64,000 bases of DNA from Salmonella bongori NCTC 12419. Its GTDB lineage: Bacteria > Pseudomonadota > Gammaproteobacteria > Enterobacterales > Enterobacteriaceae. The stretch is taken from contig NC_015761.1 of the NCBI RefSeq assembly GCF_000252995.1, positions 620,001 through 684,000 of the forward strand, given 5' to 3'. Below, piece after piece: positions 8,518-16,596 of the stretch. Under the pieces are notes generated by a model. The model worked only from the letters and a program-made list of their open reading frames with translations. It searched no databases and was not told where the DNA came from. Both the position numbers and the translations under genes were made by a program. Each line of letters opens with the position of its first letter. Position 1 is the first letter of the stretch.

Positions 8518-9257
8518 TATTTACTCCCCACGTTGCCCGGCAGGCGAACTTTACGTTCAACCAAACTCATGACCAGCATGATGACCGCGTTAATCAACAC
8601 ATAGGCCAGTGTAATGGCGGTGAAGGATTCCCAGGCGTGCGCCGAGTAATCCAGCAGCTTGCCTGCCTGCGCCGCCATGTCTACCAGACCGATGGTTGAA
8701 GCGATAGCCGAGTTTTTCACCAGGTTCATCATCTCCGATGTCATCGGCGGTACGATAACGCGATAGGCATTCGGCAGCAGCACATAGCGGTATGCCTGCG
8801 GCAGTGTCAGCCCCATCGCCAACGCCGCGTTCTTTTGCCCGCGGGGAAGGGACTGAATAGCCGCGCGTACCTGTTCGCAAACGCGGGCAGCGGTAAACAG
8901 TCCCAGACAGATCATAGAAGAGAGGAAAAATTGTATATTGGGATCAAGCTCCGCCTTAAACCACATGCCGATATTTTCCGGCAATAGCTCAGGTACTACC
9001 AGATACCAGGTGAAGAACTGTACGATCAGGGGAACGTTACGAAACAACTCAACATATAGCGTGCCCAGCCCGGCGAGGAAGCGGTTGGGAACGGTACGTA
9101 AAATGCCGAAAATAGATCCGACCAGGAAAGCGATAATCCAGGCGGTAATCGAGAGGGCTACAGTGACCTGAAAGCCACTCCATAGCCAGCCGAGATAGGT
9201 GGTGTTGCCGAAGGGGGCTTCTTGTAAAAAAATCCCCCAGTTCCAGTCTATTGACAT
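8517..9257 (-). CDS. gltJ: Glutamate/aspartate ABC transporter permease GltJ
   Basis: The second permease of the GltIJKL importer. The 246-residue protein has several membrane helices and the EAA-loop signature (CEQVRAAIQSLPRGQKNAALA) that contacts GltL. Its ribosome-binding site (GGAGTAGAGG) begins immediately after the U-tract of the SroC terminator. Expression of gltJKL therefore requires read-through past that terminator, so the abundant binding protein GltI would be made in excess over the membrane parts. Confidence 0.96.
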   Translation of the reverse strand: MSIDWNWGIFLQEAPFGNTTYLGWLWSGFQVTVALSITAWIIAFLVGSIFGILRTVPNRFLAGLGTLYVELFRNVPLIVQFFTWYLVVPELLPENIGMWFKAELDPNIQFFLSSMICLGLFTAARVCEQVRAAIQSLPRGQKNAALAMGLTLPQAYRYVLLPNAYRVIVPPMTSEMMNLVKNSAIASTIGLVDMAAQAGKLLDYSAHAWESFTAITLAYVLINAVIMLVMSLVERKVRLPGNVGSK

Positions 9258-9269
9258 ACCTCTACTCCG

Positions 9270-9294
9270 AAAAAAAAGGGTAGCAGCGCTACCC
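9270..9294 (-). terminator. Intrinsic terminator between gltI and gltJ (SroC 3' end)
   Basis: On the minus strand a perfect 7-bp stem GGGTAGC/GCTACCC with a 3-base loop is followed by eight U residues. It ends 13 bp before the gltJ start codon and would release the gltI-only transcript and SroC. Confidence 0.9.
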
Positions 9295-9425
9295 TCGAAG
9301 ATTGTTGCCCGGCGATTTGCGGTTTCAGGCCCGATGGGGAACGACCATCAGGCTTATAGTCTGTCCGTGCTGAGCGACAATCGAGAGGGCAGGAGTTCCC
9401 GCCCTATTATTTTTAGTTAGTTAAG
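9270..9425 (-). ncRNA. sroC: SroC small RNA (sponge of GcvB)
   Basis: In E. coli and Salmonella the gltI-gltJ spacer gives SroC, an Hfq-bound fragment of about 150-160 nt processed by RNase E from gltIJKL mRNA that base-pairs with GcvB and promotes its decay. The spacer here has the right place, orientation and length (159 bp) and ends in a strong intrinsic terminator. The 3' end is set by that terminator. The 5' end is a processing site that cannot be read from sequence, so the right boundary is approximate and may include the end of gltI. Confidence 0.8.
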
Positions 9426-10325
9426 TGCTTTATCATTCGGTTCTTTGAACAACGCTTTCATCTCGTCAGACAACTCGAAATTCATGTTCAGGTTTTTCGG
9501 TGGGATCGGATTTTTGAACCACTTATCGAACCATTTTGCAGCAATGCCGGAGGTTTGCGCCTGGGCGATAGTGTCATCCATCAGCTTTTTGAATTGTGGG
9601 TCGTTTTTACGCAGCATACAGCCGTAAGCTTCCTGAGACTGGGGTTTTCCGACGATCTCCCAGTTATCCGGCTTCTTCGCTTTGGCGCGTTCACCGGCCA
9701 GCAACGCATCATCCATCATAAAAGCAACAGCACGGCCGCTTTCCAGGGTACGGAATGAGTCGCCGTGGTCTTTCGCGCTAATAATGCGCATCCCCATTTT
9801 TTGCTCTTCGTTAAGCTTATGCAGCAAGATTTCAGAGGTGGTTCCGGAGGTCACAACAACCGCTTTTCCTTTCAGATCCGGAAAATCTTTAATATCGCCG
9901 CCTTTTTTGGTCAGCAAGCGCGTTCCGACGACGAAAATCGTATCGGAAAAGGCGGCCTGTTTTTGGCGCTCAAGGTTATTGGTCGTTGAACCGCATTCAA
10001 AATCGAACGTCCCGTTTTGCAACAGTGGGATGCGGTTTTGCGAGGTGATAGGGATCAGCTTAACTTGCAGATCGGGTTTGTTGAGTTTCTTTTTTACCGC
10101 TTCCACAATGGCATTGGAGTAGTCCTGGGAATAGCCGACCACTTTCTGCTGGTTGTCGTAATAAGAAAAAGGGACAGAAGATTCGCGATGCCCAACGACG
10201 ATAACGCCATTTTTGGCGATTTTGTCCAGAGTGCTACCGGCGGCAGGCGCGCCATCTTCTGCGTGCGCAAGGCCCGCAGACAGTCCCATTACCAGCATTG
10301 CTGTGGTTAGCTTACGTAATTGCAT
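9417..10325 (-). CDS. gltI: Glutamate/aspartate periplasmic binding protein GltI
   Basis: GltI is the periplasmic receptor that captures L-glutamate and L-aspartate and delivers them to GltJK. The 302-residue precursor begins MQLRKLTTAMLVMGLSAG and has a classical signal peptide cleaved near AHA. The mature part matches the family-3 solute-binding proteins, with GHRESSVPFSYYD and SGTTSE ligand-site segments. The start at 10325 is preceded by AAGGAG at good spacing; a nine-codon upstream extension in frame lacks support. The 5' leader contains a C/A-rich GcvB target, so the gene is probably repressed by GcvB and fine-tuned by SroC. Confidence 0.97.
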   Translation of the reverse strand: MQLRKLTTAMLVMGLSAGLAHAEDGAPAAGSTLDKIAKNGVIVVGHRESSVPFSYYDNQQKVVGYSQDYSNAIVEAVKKKLNKPDLQVKLIPITSQNRIPLLQNGTFDFECGSTTNNLERQKQAAFSDTIFVVGTRLLTKKGGDIKDFPDLKGKAVVVTSGTTSEILLHKLNEEQKMGMRIISAKDHGDSFRTLESGRAVAFMMDDALLAGERAKAKKPDNWEIVGKPQSQEAYGCMLRKNDPQFKKLMDDTIAQAQTSGIAAKWFDKWFKNPIPPKNLNMNFELSDEMKALFKEPNDKALN

Positions 10326-10704
10326 ATCCAACTCCTTTATCATCTGCGCCAACGACGCATTGATAGCTATTGTGATGTTGTTATTGCCTGCAACTTGCGC
10401 GTGCAGTGTTATACGTGTTTGTTAACATTTAGTTTGGCTTGTTGTAAATATTTTGCTGCGATATTGTTTATTTTTGCGAAGTGCGCCGCACCGTTCAGAG
10501 GCAAAAATCTTACATTGCACCATTCGGGTGCTGCCGCCGAGCGATTTGGGTGCGCTTCGGTGGCACTGATAGCCAAAACGGGTTTACCACATATAACAAA
10601 GCAACAGACGTGCCAGAATGACGAAGGAGAGTAGGCCGGATAAGAACCATCCGGCGGGGCGGTGAAAAGCCGGTGCATTTAGCGCATCCGGCCTGGAGAA
10701 AGGA
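10326..10704. other. Intergenic region gltI-lnt with a REP element
   Basis: This 379-bp interval holds the gltI leader and promoter at its left end and a REP-type element at about 10632-10697 (AGGCCGGATAAGAACCATCC and GCATCCGGCCTGG) next to lnt. An 89-codon minus-strand frame from 10678 to 10409 is open but overlaps the REP and gltI promoter and has no recognisable family; I do not call it a gene. Confidence 0.6.
10369..10387 (-). promoter_or_regulatory. C/A-rich GcvB target element in the gltI leader
   Basis: On the minus strand the leader reads CAATAACAACATCACAATA, about 43-60 nt before the gltI start codon. GcvB binds C/A-rich elements, and a Salmonella gltI element at about this distance has been described. 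Here it is recognised by composition and position. Confidence 0.7.
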
Positions 10705-12243
10705 TTATTTACGCCGCTGCCGCAGACTCATCACCACTGCGCCAAAAGCAAACAGTGCGGTCAGTATCCATAGCGGCCAGTGGCCGGTACGGGCATAGGG
10801 TGTCAAACCTGTGGTTGGCGTCACTTTGGCCGTCAGTACCTGACGCGTGAACTGCGGGATCATCGCCTGGATTTCGCCCTGCGGACCAATCACTGCCGTA
10901 ATACCATTATTGGTACTGCGCAGGAGCGGACGCGCCAGCTCAAGCGCACGCATCCGCGCCATCTGGAAATGCTGCCACGGGCCGATGGACTTACCGAACC
11001 AGGCATCATTAGAAATCGTCAGCAGATAATCCGTATCCGGACGGAAATTATCGCGAACCTGCTCGCCGAGAATAATTTCATAACAGATCGCTGCCGTCAG
11101 CTTATAGTCGTGTGCATGTAATTGCGGCTGAATATAAGGGCCGCGGCTAAAGGAAGACATCGGCAGATCGAAGAACGGCGCCAGCGGGCGCAAAATAGAC
11201 TCCAGCGGCACAAACTCGCCAAACGGCACAAGATGATTTTTATTGTAGCGATTGGGCGAGTCATAACTGTATGGGTTATCTTTGCCCAGCGTGATAATCG
11301 TGTTGTAGGTGTCGTAGCGGTTTTCTTTATTGAGACGCGCATCGACAATGCCGGTAATCAGCGTGCTATTTTTTTCGCGTAGCATCTCGTCCAGCGAACG
11401 AAGGAAAGGCTGCTGGTTGATTTCGAGATCCGGAATCGCCGACTCTGGCCAGATAATAATCTGTGATTTTCCTAGCGCGGGGCGGGTTTCGTTGAGATAA
11501 ATTTTTAGCGTATTCAGTAGCTGATTTTCGTCCCACTTCAGCGACTGTGGAATATCGCCCTGTACCAACGATACCTGAGTCGCTTTGGCCGGTTCCAGCG
11601 TAAACCACTGGATATAGCGTAGCGGGAAGGGCAGAGCAAACAGAATGACGGCGGCAACCAGCGGACGCCAGTTCCGTGTCGCTAATGCCAGCGCTAGCAG
11701 GCCGCTCGTCATCATCAGCAGGAAGTTGATGGCTTCGACGCCCATCATCGGCGCCAGACCTTTTAGCGGACCGTCGACCTGACTGTAGCCAAATTGCAGC
11801 CAGGGGAAGCCAGTCAGCACCCAGCCGCGAAGAAATTCGGTGATTTGCCAGATTGCAGGTGCAGCGATCGCCACGCGCAGCCAGTTCGTTTGTGGCCATA
11901 GGCGCGACAGAATACCGGCAAATAATCCGGTATAGAGCGAGAGATAAGCCGCAAGCAGCACCACCAGAAAAACGTTAACCGGCCCCGGCATCCCGCCAAA
12001 CTGGGCGATACTGACGTAAACCCAGTTAATCCCGGTGCCAAAAAGCCCGAGTCCCCAGACGTAGCCAATGGCGGCAGACTGGAGTGGGCGGCGGTTAAAT
12101 GTTAACGCCTGTAGCCCGATAAGCGACACGATGGCCGCCGGCCAGACGTCATAGGGAGAAAACGCCAATGTTCCACAGGCGCCGAATAATAACGCCAGCA
12201 GCAGGCGAATGCGCTGGCGTTCAATTAGGGAGGCAAATGCCAT
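10705..12243 (-). CDS. lnt: Apolipoprotein N-acyltransferase Lnt
   Basis: Lnt adds the third acyl chain to the N-terminal cysteine of lipoproteins at the inner membrane, the last step before Lol export. The 512-residue protein matches E. coli exactly in length. The N-terminal 200 residues hold several membrane helices. The periplasmic nitrilase-like domain carries the catalytic Glu in WPESAIPD (about 267), a Lys near 335 and Cys in AAICYEIILGE (about 387). It follows corC by 23 bp in the ybeZ-ybeY-corC-lnt operon. Confidence 0.97.
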   Translation of the reverse strand: MAFASLIERQRIRLLLALLFGACGTLAFSPYDVWPAAIVSLIGLQALTFNRRPLQSAAIGYVWGLGLFGTGINWVYVSIAQFGGMPGPVNVFLVVLLAAYLSLYTGLFAGILSRLWPQTNWLRVAIAAPAIWQITEFLRGWVLTGFPWLQFGYSQVDGPLKGLAPMMGVEAINFLLMMTSGLLALALATRNWRPLVAAVILFALPFPLRYIQWFTLEPAKATQVSLVQGDIPQSLKWDENQLLNTLKIYLNETRPALGKSQIIIWPESAIPDLEINQQPFLRSLDEMLREKNSTLITGIVDARLNKENRYDTYNTIITLGKDNPYSYDSPNRYNKNHLVPFGEFVPLESILRPLAPFFDLPMSSFSRGPYIQPQLHAHDYKLTAAICYEIILGEQVRDNFRPDTDYLLTISNDAWFGKSIGPWQHFQMARMRALELARPLLRSTNNGITAVIGPQGEIQAMIPQFTRQVLTAKVTPTTGLTPYARTGHWPLWILTALFAFGAVVMSLRQRRK

Positions 12244-12266
12244 GTAGTCTTCAATCCAATTTTATT

Positions 12267-13145
12267 TTATTCGTCCAGTTTAGGCTGGGGCGAGTCATCC
12301 GGAATTCTGACATGAACCTGAATAATACGACGACTGTCGGCCATTGCCACTTTGAACTGGTAACCATCAATGTCAATGGTTTCGCCGCGGGCCGGTAAAT
12401 GGCCGAACGCCTGCATCACCAGGCCACCGATAGTATCGACCTCTTCATCGCTGAAGTGGGTGCCAAAAGCGTCATTGAAGTCTTCAATCGGCGCCAGCGC
12501 TCGGATCGTCCAGGTGTGGCGACTAAGTTGACGGAAGTCGATATCGTCTTCTTCGTCATACTCGTCTTCAATTTCACCGACAATCAGTTCGAGGATATCC
12601 TCGATAGTCACGAGGCCGGAAACGCCGCCGAACTCGTCAATCACGATCGCCATATGGTAACGCTGGGAGCGGAACTCTTTGAGCATACGATCAACGCGTT
12701 TGCTCTCCGGTACGACAACGGCGGGGCGTAACACTTTGTCCATGCTGAAGGCTTCGGCATCGCTGCGCATAAACGGCAGCAAATCTTTAGCCATCAGAAT
12801 CCCTTCAATGTGATCTTTATCTTCGCTGATCACCGGAAACCGTGAGTGGGCGGACTCGATGATAACATCAAGACATTCGTCCAGCGTCTGGTTACGTTTC
12901 AGGGTAATCATCTGGGAGCGTGGGATCATAATGTCGCGAACGCGCTGGTCCGCGATGTCCATTACGCCTTCGAGCATATCGCGCGTATCTTCATCGATAA
13001 GCTCGTTCTGCCCGGAATCACGGATCAGCGCCAGCAATTCATCACGGTTTTTAGGTTCACCGTGGAAAAGTTGGCTGAGTAGTAGGGAAAAAAATCCCTT
13101 TTTACTGTTTACTGTGTCACTACTGTGTGAATTGTCGTCGCTCAT
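12267..13145 (-). CDS. corC: CorC/YbeX, CBS-domain protein linked to Co/Mg efflux and ribosome metabolism
   Basis: A cytoplasmic protein of 292 residues, the same as in E. coli. Two CBS domains occupy about residues 65-190 (DQRVRDIMIPRSQM at their start) and a CorC_HlyC transporter-associated domain occupies the C-terminus. In Salmonella, corC was identified through cobalt/magnesium efflux. In E. coli, ybeX sits with ybeY and ybeZ and is linked to ribosome maturation. A REP-like element lies between ybeY and corC here, within the operon. Confidence 0.93.
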   Translation of the reverse strand: MSDDNSHSSDTVNSKKGFFSLLLSQLFHGEPKNRDELLALIRDSGQNELIDEDTRDMLEGVMDIADQRVRDIMIPRSQMITLKRNQTLDECLDVIIESAHSRFPVISEDKDHIEGILMAKDLLPFMRSDAEAFSMDKVLRPAVVVPESKRVDRMLKEFRSQRYHMAIVIDEFGGVSGLVTIEDILELIVGEIEDEYDEEDDIDFRQLSRHTWTIRALAPIEDFNDAFGTHFSDEEVDTIGGLVMQAFGHLPARGETIDIDGYQFKVAMADSRRIIQVHVRIPDDSPQPKLDE

Positions 13146-13218
13146 GGCGTCGTATGGGTTCTCATGTTAGTTAATGTATTGCACATGCGCGTAAATTCAG
13201 CACATGGCGGTGTGTAAA

Positions 13219-13302
13219 CGGCCAGGCCTGAGAAGGCGGAGCCGCCGTCAGGCATTATGCCCGATGATGTTGCGCTTATCAGGCCTGGCAGTCTTCGGCC
13301 TA
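13219..13302. repeat. REP-like element between ybeY and corC
   Basis: Palindromic segments GGCCTGAGAAGGCGGAGCCG and GCGCTTATCAGGCCTGGC flank a short core. The element is inside the ybeZ-lnt operon and may form a 3'-stabilising hairpin on the ybeZY part of the message. Confidence 0.65.
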
Positions 13303-13770
13303 CTATTCCTTCTCGGCAATGTACGGATCCTCATAGCCCATAGCAAGCATAATCTCCGTTTCGAGGGACTCCATTTCTTCCGCCTCGTCATCGGCGATAT
13401 GATCGTAACCCAGTAAATGCAGGCTACCATGTACAACCATGTGCGCCCAGTGCGCTTCCAGCGGCTTATGCTGTTCCTGCGCTTCTTGCTCCACGACCTG
13501 ACGGCAAATAATCAGATCGCCCAGCAGCGGCATTTCAATACCCGGCGGTGCTTCAAACGGGAAAGAGAGCACGTTGGTCGGTTTATCTTTCCCACGGTAG
13601 GTCAGGTTAAGATCGTGGCTTTCTCTTTCATCCACCAGGCGAATTGTGACTTCCGCCTCCTCCTGAAACTGCGGAATAACGCCGTCCAGCCAGCGTTGGA
13701 ACTGGGCTTCGTTCGGTAGGCCCGTGTGGTTTTCACAGGCCAACTGTAAATCGAGGATCACCTGACTCAT
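13303..13770 (-). CDS. ybeY: Endoribonuclease YbeY, rRNA maturation factor
   Basis: YbeY is a single-strand-specific metallo-endoribonuclease needed for 16S rRNA 3' maturation and late ribosome quality control, especially under heat stress. The 155-residue product matches E. coli. The zinc motif HGSLHLLGYDH (H-x3-H-x5-H) is near residue 114. The start overlaps the ybeZ stop by 4 bp (ATGA), indicating translational coupling. Confidence 0.96.
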   Translation of the reverse strand: MSQVILDLQLACENHTGLPNEAQFQRWLDGVIPQFQEEAEVTIRLVDERESHDLNLTYRGKDKPTNVLSFPFEAPPGIEMPLLGDLIICRQVVEQEAQEQHKPLEAHWAHMVVHGSLHLLGYDHIADDEAEEMESLETEIMLAMGYEDPYIAEKE

Positions 13771-14813
13771 TTCTGTTCCTGCTCCTGGACTTCACGCTTA
13801 CGCTCTGCTGCCAGCGCCGCTTTGCGTTTTTGTTCTGCTTCTTCCCAGGCTTCGTAGGCGTTAACAATCCGCGCAACCACCGGATGGCGCACCACGTCTT
13901 CACTGTGGAAGAAGTTGAAGCTGATTTCATCCACTTCCGCCAGCACCTCAATGGCGTGACGCAGGCCGGACCGGGTATTGCGCGGCAGGTCAATTTGCGT
14001 GACGTCGCCGGTGATCACCGCTTTTGAGTTAAAGCCGATACGTGTCAGGAACATTTTCATCTGTTCGATAGTGGTATTCTGGCTTTCATCAAGAATGATA
14101 AAGGCGTCGTTTAACGTGCGTCCGCGCATATAGGCCAGTGGCGCAACTTCAATTACGTTGCGCTCAATCAGTTTTTCGACCTTCTCAAAACCGAGCATTT
14201 CGAACAGGGCGTCATACAGCGGACGCAGGTATGGGTCCACTTTCTGACTTAAATCGCCCGGCAGAAAGCCCAGTTTTTCCCCGGCTTCAACCGCCGGTCG
14301 GGTCAACAGAATACGGCGAATCTCCTGGCGCTCCAGGGCATCGACTGCTGCGGCAACCGCAAGATACGTTTTCCCGGTACCCGCAGGGCCGACACCGAAG
14401 GTAATGTCATGATCGAGAATATTGGCGATGTACTGCGCCTGGTTCGGCGTACGCGGTTTGATCACGCCGCGCTTGGTTTTGATATTGATAGCTTTACCAT
14501 AGTCAGGCACGCTTTCCGCGCTCTGTTCGAGCACGTGCGCTTCTTTGATCGCCAGATGAATTTGTTCCGGTTCGATATCCTGAGTCTGGCCGCGCATCGG
14601 AGCGGTATCAACGTACAGGCTTCGCAAAATATCTGCCGCCGCGGTCACGCAAATCGGACGACCGGTCAGTGTAAAGTGATTGTCACGGCGGTTAATTTCA
14701 ATACCGAGACGACGTTCGAGCTGTTTAATATTGTCATCAAACGGCCCGCAAAGGCTCAATAGACGAGCGTTGTCTGCGGGCTCAAGGGTAATTTCGCGAG
14801 TGTCTATATTCAA
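13767..14813 (-). CDS. ybeZ: PhoH-like ATPase YbeZ
   Basis: A cytoplasmic PhoH-family P-loop NTPase, 348 residues against 346 in E. coli; the difference is in the charged C-terminal tail. Walker A GPAGTGKT is near residue 145 and Walker B AFIILDESQNT follows. The N-terminal part is a KH-like RNA-binding region. In E. coli YbeZ interacts with YbeY and is part of the heat-shock regulon; the same promoter type is visible upstream here. First gene of ybeZ-ybeY-corC-lnt. Confidence 0.95.
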   Translation of the reverse strand: MNIDTREITLEPADNARLLSLCGPFDDNIKQLERRLGIEINRRDNHFTLTGRPICVTAAADILRSLYVDTAPMRGQTQDIEPEQIHLAIKEAHVLEQSAESVPDYGKAINIKTKRGVIKPRTPNQAQYIANILDHDITFGVGPAGTGKTYLAVAAAVDALERQEIRRILLTRPAVEAGEKLGFLPGDLSQKVDPYLRPLYDALFEMLGFEKVEKLIERNVIEVAPLAYMRGRTLNDAFIILDESQNTTIEQMKMFLTRIGFNSKAVITGDVTQIDLPRNTRSGLRHAIEVLAEVDEISFNFFHSEDVVRHPVVARIVNAYEAWEEAEQKRKAALAAERKREVQEQEQK

Positions 14814-14911
14814 ACCGTTCCTCTTGTGTCTGTATCGCCGGACAACGGATGGCTACCGGCCTGTAAGGAAATTATTCACGCCAGTAGGTAAAGGCGCAAG
14901 CATTGCAATGA

Positions 14912-14940
14912 AAATGGGGATGAAGAGAGAAAATTGCAAG
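14912..14940 (-). promoter_or_regulatory. Sigma-32 (heat shock) promoter of ybeZYX-lnt
   Basis: On the minus strand the -35 element CTTGCAA is followed by a 14-bp spacer and the -10 element CCCCATTT, very close to the sigma-32 consensus CTTGAAA-N11-16-CCCATNT. It lies about 100 bp upstream of the ybeZ start. A GC-rich hairpin at 14943-14962 separates it from miaB. Confidence 0.75.
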
Positions 14941-14942
14941 GC

Positions 14943-14962
14943 CCGTCGGGCGACGGGCCATA
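14943..14962 (-). terminator. Possible miaB 3' hairpin
   Basis: A perfect 9-bp GC-rich stem GGCCCGTCG/CGACGGGCC with a tiny loop lies downstream of miaB and just before the ybeZ promoter. Only a short T-rich stretch follows on the minus strand, so its strength as a terminator is uncertain. Confidence 0.5.
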
Positions 14963-14983
14963 AGTATTAAGGCTGGCAATTCC

Positions 14984-15022
14984 TGTAGGCCAGATAAACA
15001 TAGCGCATCTGGCTGGCATTTC
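14984..15022. repeat. REP-like element downstream of miaB
   Basis: GTAGGCCAGATAAACATAGC and GCATCTGGCTGGC form an imperfect REP palindrome next to the miaB stop. Confidence 0.6.
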
Positions 15023-15028
15023 TCAGGA

Positions 15029-16453
15029 TTAAGGCTGGTAGAATCCTACGCCCAGCTCGTTTTCTTTACGGGTACGGGCAATGACGGATTCTGGCGTTTC
15101 GGCGACGCGCAGCCCCATTTCATCTTCGGTGCGCACCACCTTCCCGCGCAGTGAATTGGGATAGACGTCGGTAATCTCCACATCGACAAACTTACCGATC
15201 ATTTCAGGCGTACCTTCAAAATTCACCACCCGGTTGTTTTCGGTACGGCCAGACAGCTCCATAATATTTTTACGTGAAGTCCCTTCCACCAGAATGCGCT
15301 GCGTCGTGCCGAGCATACGGCGACTCCAGGCCATGGCCTGCTGATTGATACGTTCCTGCAGAATATACAGGCGCTGCTTTTTCTCTTCTTCCGGTACGTC
15401 ATCAACCATATCGGCAGCTGGCGTTCCCGGGCGCGCAGAGAAGATGAAGCTGTAGCTCATATCAAAATTGACGTCGGCGATAAGCTTCATGGTTTTTTCG
15501 AAATCATCCGTCGTTTCGCCAGGGAAACCGACGATAAAGTCAGAGCTTATCTGAATGTCTGGCCGCGCCGCGCGCAGTTTACGGATGATGGCTTTATATT
15601 CCAGCGCGGTATGGGTGCGGCCCATCAGATTCAGCACGCGATCGGAACCGCTCTGTACCGGCAGATGCAGGAAACTGACCAGCTCCGGCGTATCGCGGTA
15701 CACCTCGATAATATCGTCGGTGAACTCAATCGGATGGCTGGTGGTAAAGCGAATACGGTCAATGCCGTCGATGGCGGCAACCAGCCGTAGCAGATCGGCA
15801 AATGTACCGGTAGTGCCGTCGTAGTTTTCCCCGCGCCAGGCGTTAACGTTCTGGCCCAACAGGTTAACTTCACGTACGCCCTGTGCGGCCAACTGGGCGA
15901 TTTCAAACAGGATATCGTCACAGGGACGGCTGACTTCTTCACCACGGGTATACGGTACCACACAGTAAGTACAATATTTATTACAGCCTTCCATAATGGA
16001 TACGAAGGCGGTGGGACCTTCCGCGCGCGGTTCCGGCAGACGGTCGAACTTCTCGATTTCCGGGAAGCTGATATCCACCACCGGGCTGCGGTCGCCGCGC
16101 ACGGAATTAATCATCTCTGGCAGGCGATGCAGGGTTTGTGGCCCAAAAATAATGTCGACATAATGGGCGCGTTGACGAATGTGCTCACCTTCCTGGGAAG
16201 CCACGCAGCCGCCGACGCCGATGATCAGATCGGGATTCTTCTCTTTTAACAGTCTCCAGCGACCTAATTGATGGAAGACTTTTTCCTGAGCCTTCTCGCG
16301 GATTGAGCAGGTATTCAACAGCAGCACATCCGCCTCTTCCGCCACGTCGGTCAGTTGATACCCGTGGGTGGCGTCCAGCAGATCGGCCATCTTCGATGAA
16401 TCGTACTCGTTCATCTGACAGCCCCAGGTTTTAATATGGAGTTTTTTAGTCAT
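15029..16453 (-). CDS. miaB: tRNA-2-methylthio-N6-dimethylallyladenosine synthase MiaB
   Basis: MiaB is a radical-SAM methylthiotransferase that converts i6A37 to ms2i6A37 in tRNAs reading UNN codons. The 474-residue protein equals the E. coli length. The auxiliary-cluster cysteines are in KTWGCQMNE, LLNTCSIRE and GVGGCVASQ. The radical-SAM CxxxCxxC motif is in GCNKYCTYCVVPYTRG, and a TRAM domain ends the protein. The start at 16453 (MTKKLHIKTWG) is the family start; an open frame 53 codons longer crosses the miaB-ubiF promoter region and overlaps ubiF, so it is rejected. Confidence 0.97.
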   Translation of the reverse strand: MTKKLHIKTWGCQMNEYDSSKMADLLDATHGYQLTDVAEEADVLLLNTCSIREKAQEKVFHQLGRWRLLKEKNPDLIIGVGGCVASQEGEHIRQRAHYVDIIFGPQTLHRLPEMINSVRGDRSPVVDISFPEIEKFDRLPEPRAEGPTAFVSIMEGCNKYCTYCVVPYTRGEEVSRPCDDILFEIAQLAAQGVREVNLLGQNVNAWRGENYDGTTGTFADLLRLVAAIDGIDRIRFTTSHPIEFTDDIIEVYRDTPELVSFLHLPVQSGSDRVLNLMGRTHTALEYKAIIRKLRAARPDIQISSDFIVGFPGETTDDFEKTMKLIADVNFDMSYSFIFSARPGTPAADMVDDVPEEEKKQRLYILQERINQQAMAWSRRMLGTTQRILVEGTSRKNIMELSGRTENNRVVNFEGTPEMIGKFVDVEITDVYPNSLRGKVVRTEDEMGLRVAETPESVIARTRKENELGVGFYQP

Positions 16454-16596
16454 CGACTTGCTCTTGCGAAATAGTGGCTGAAAAGCAGGGCGCATAGTGT
16501 AATGCTTTGGCGCGGTTGTGACCAGTATGACTGACGTCAGCCCTAATGGGTAAAAAATCCTGTAAACTTGTCTAAAACGTAACAGGATGAATGGCC

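Noticed and set aside
10409..10678. An 89-codon minus-strand frame between lnt and gltI
   Set aside because: It overlaps a REP element and the gltI promoter, has no recognisable domain and no convincing ribosome-binding site.
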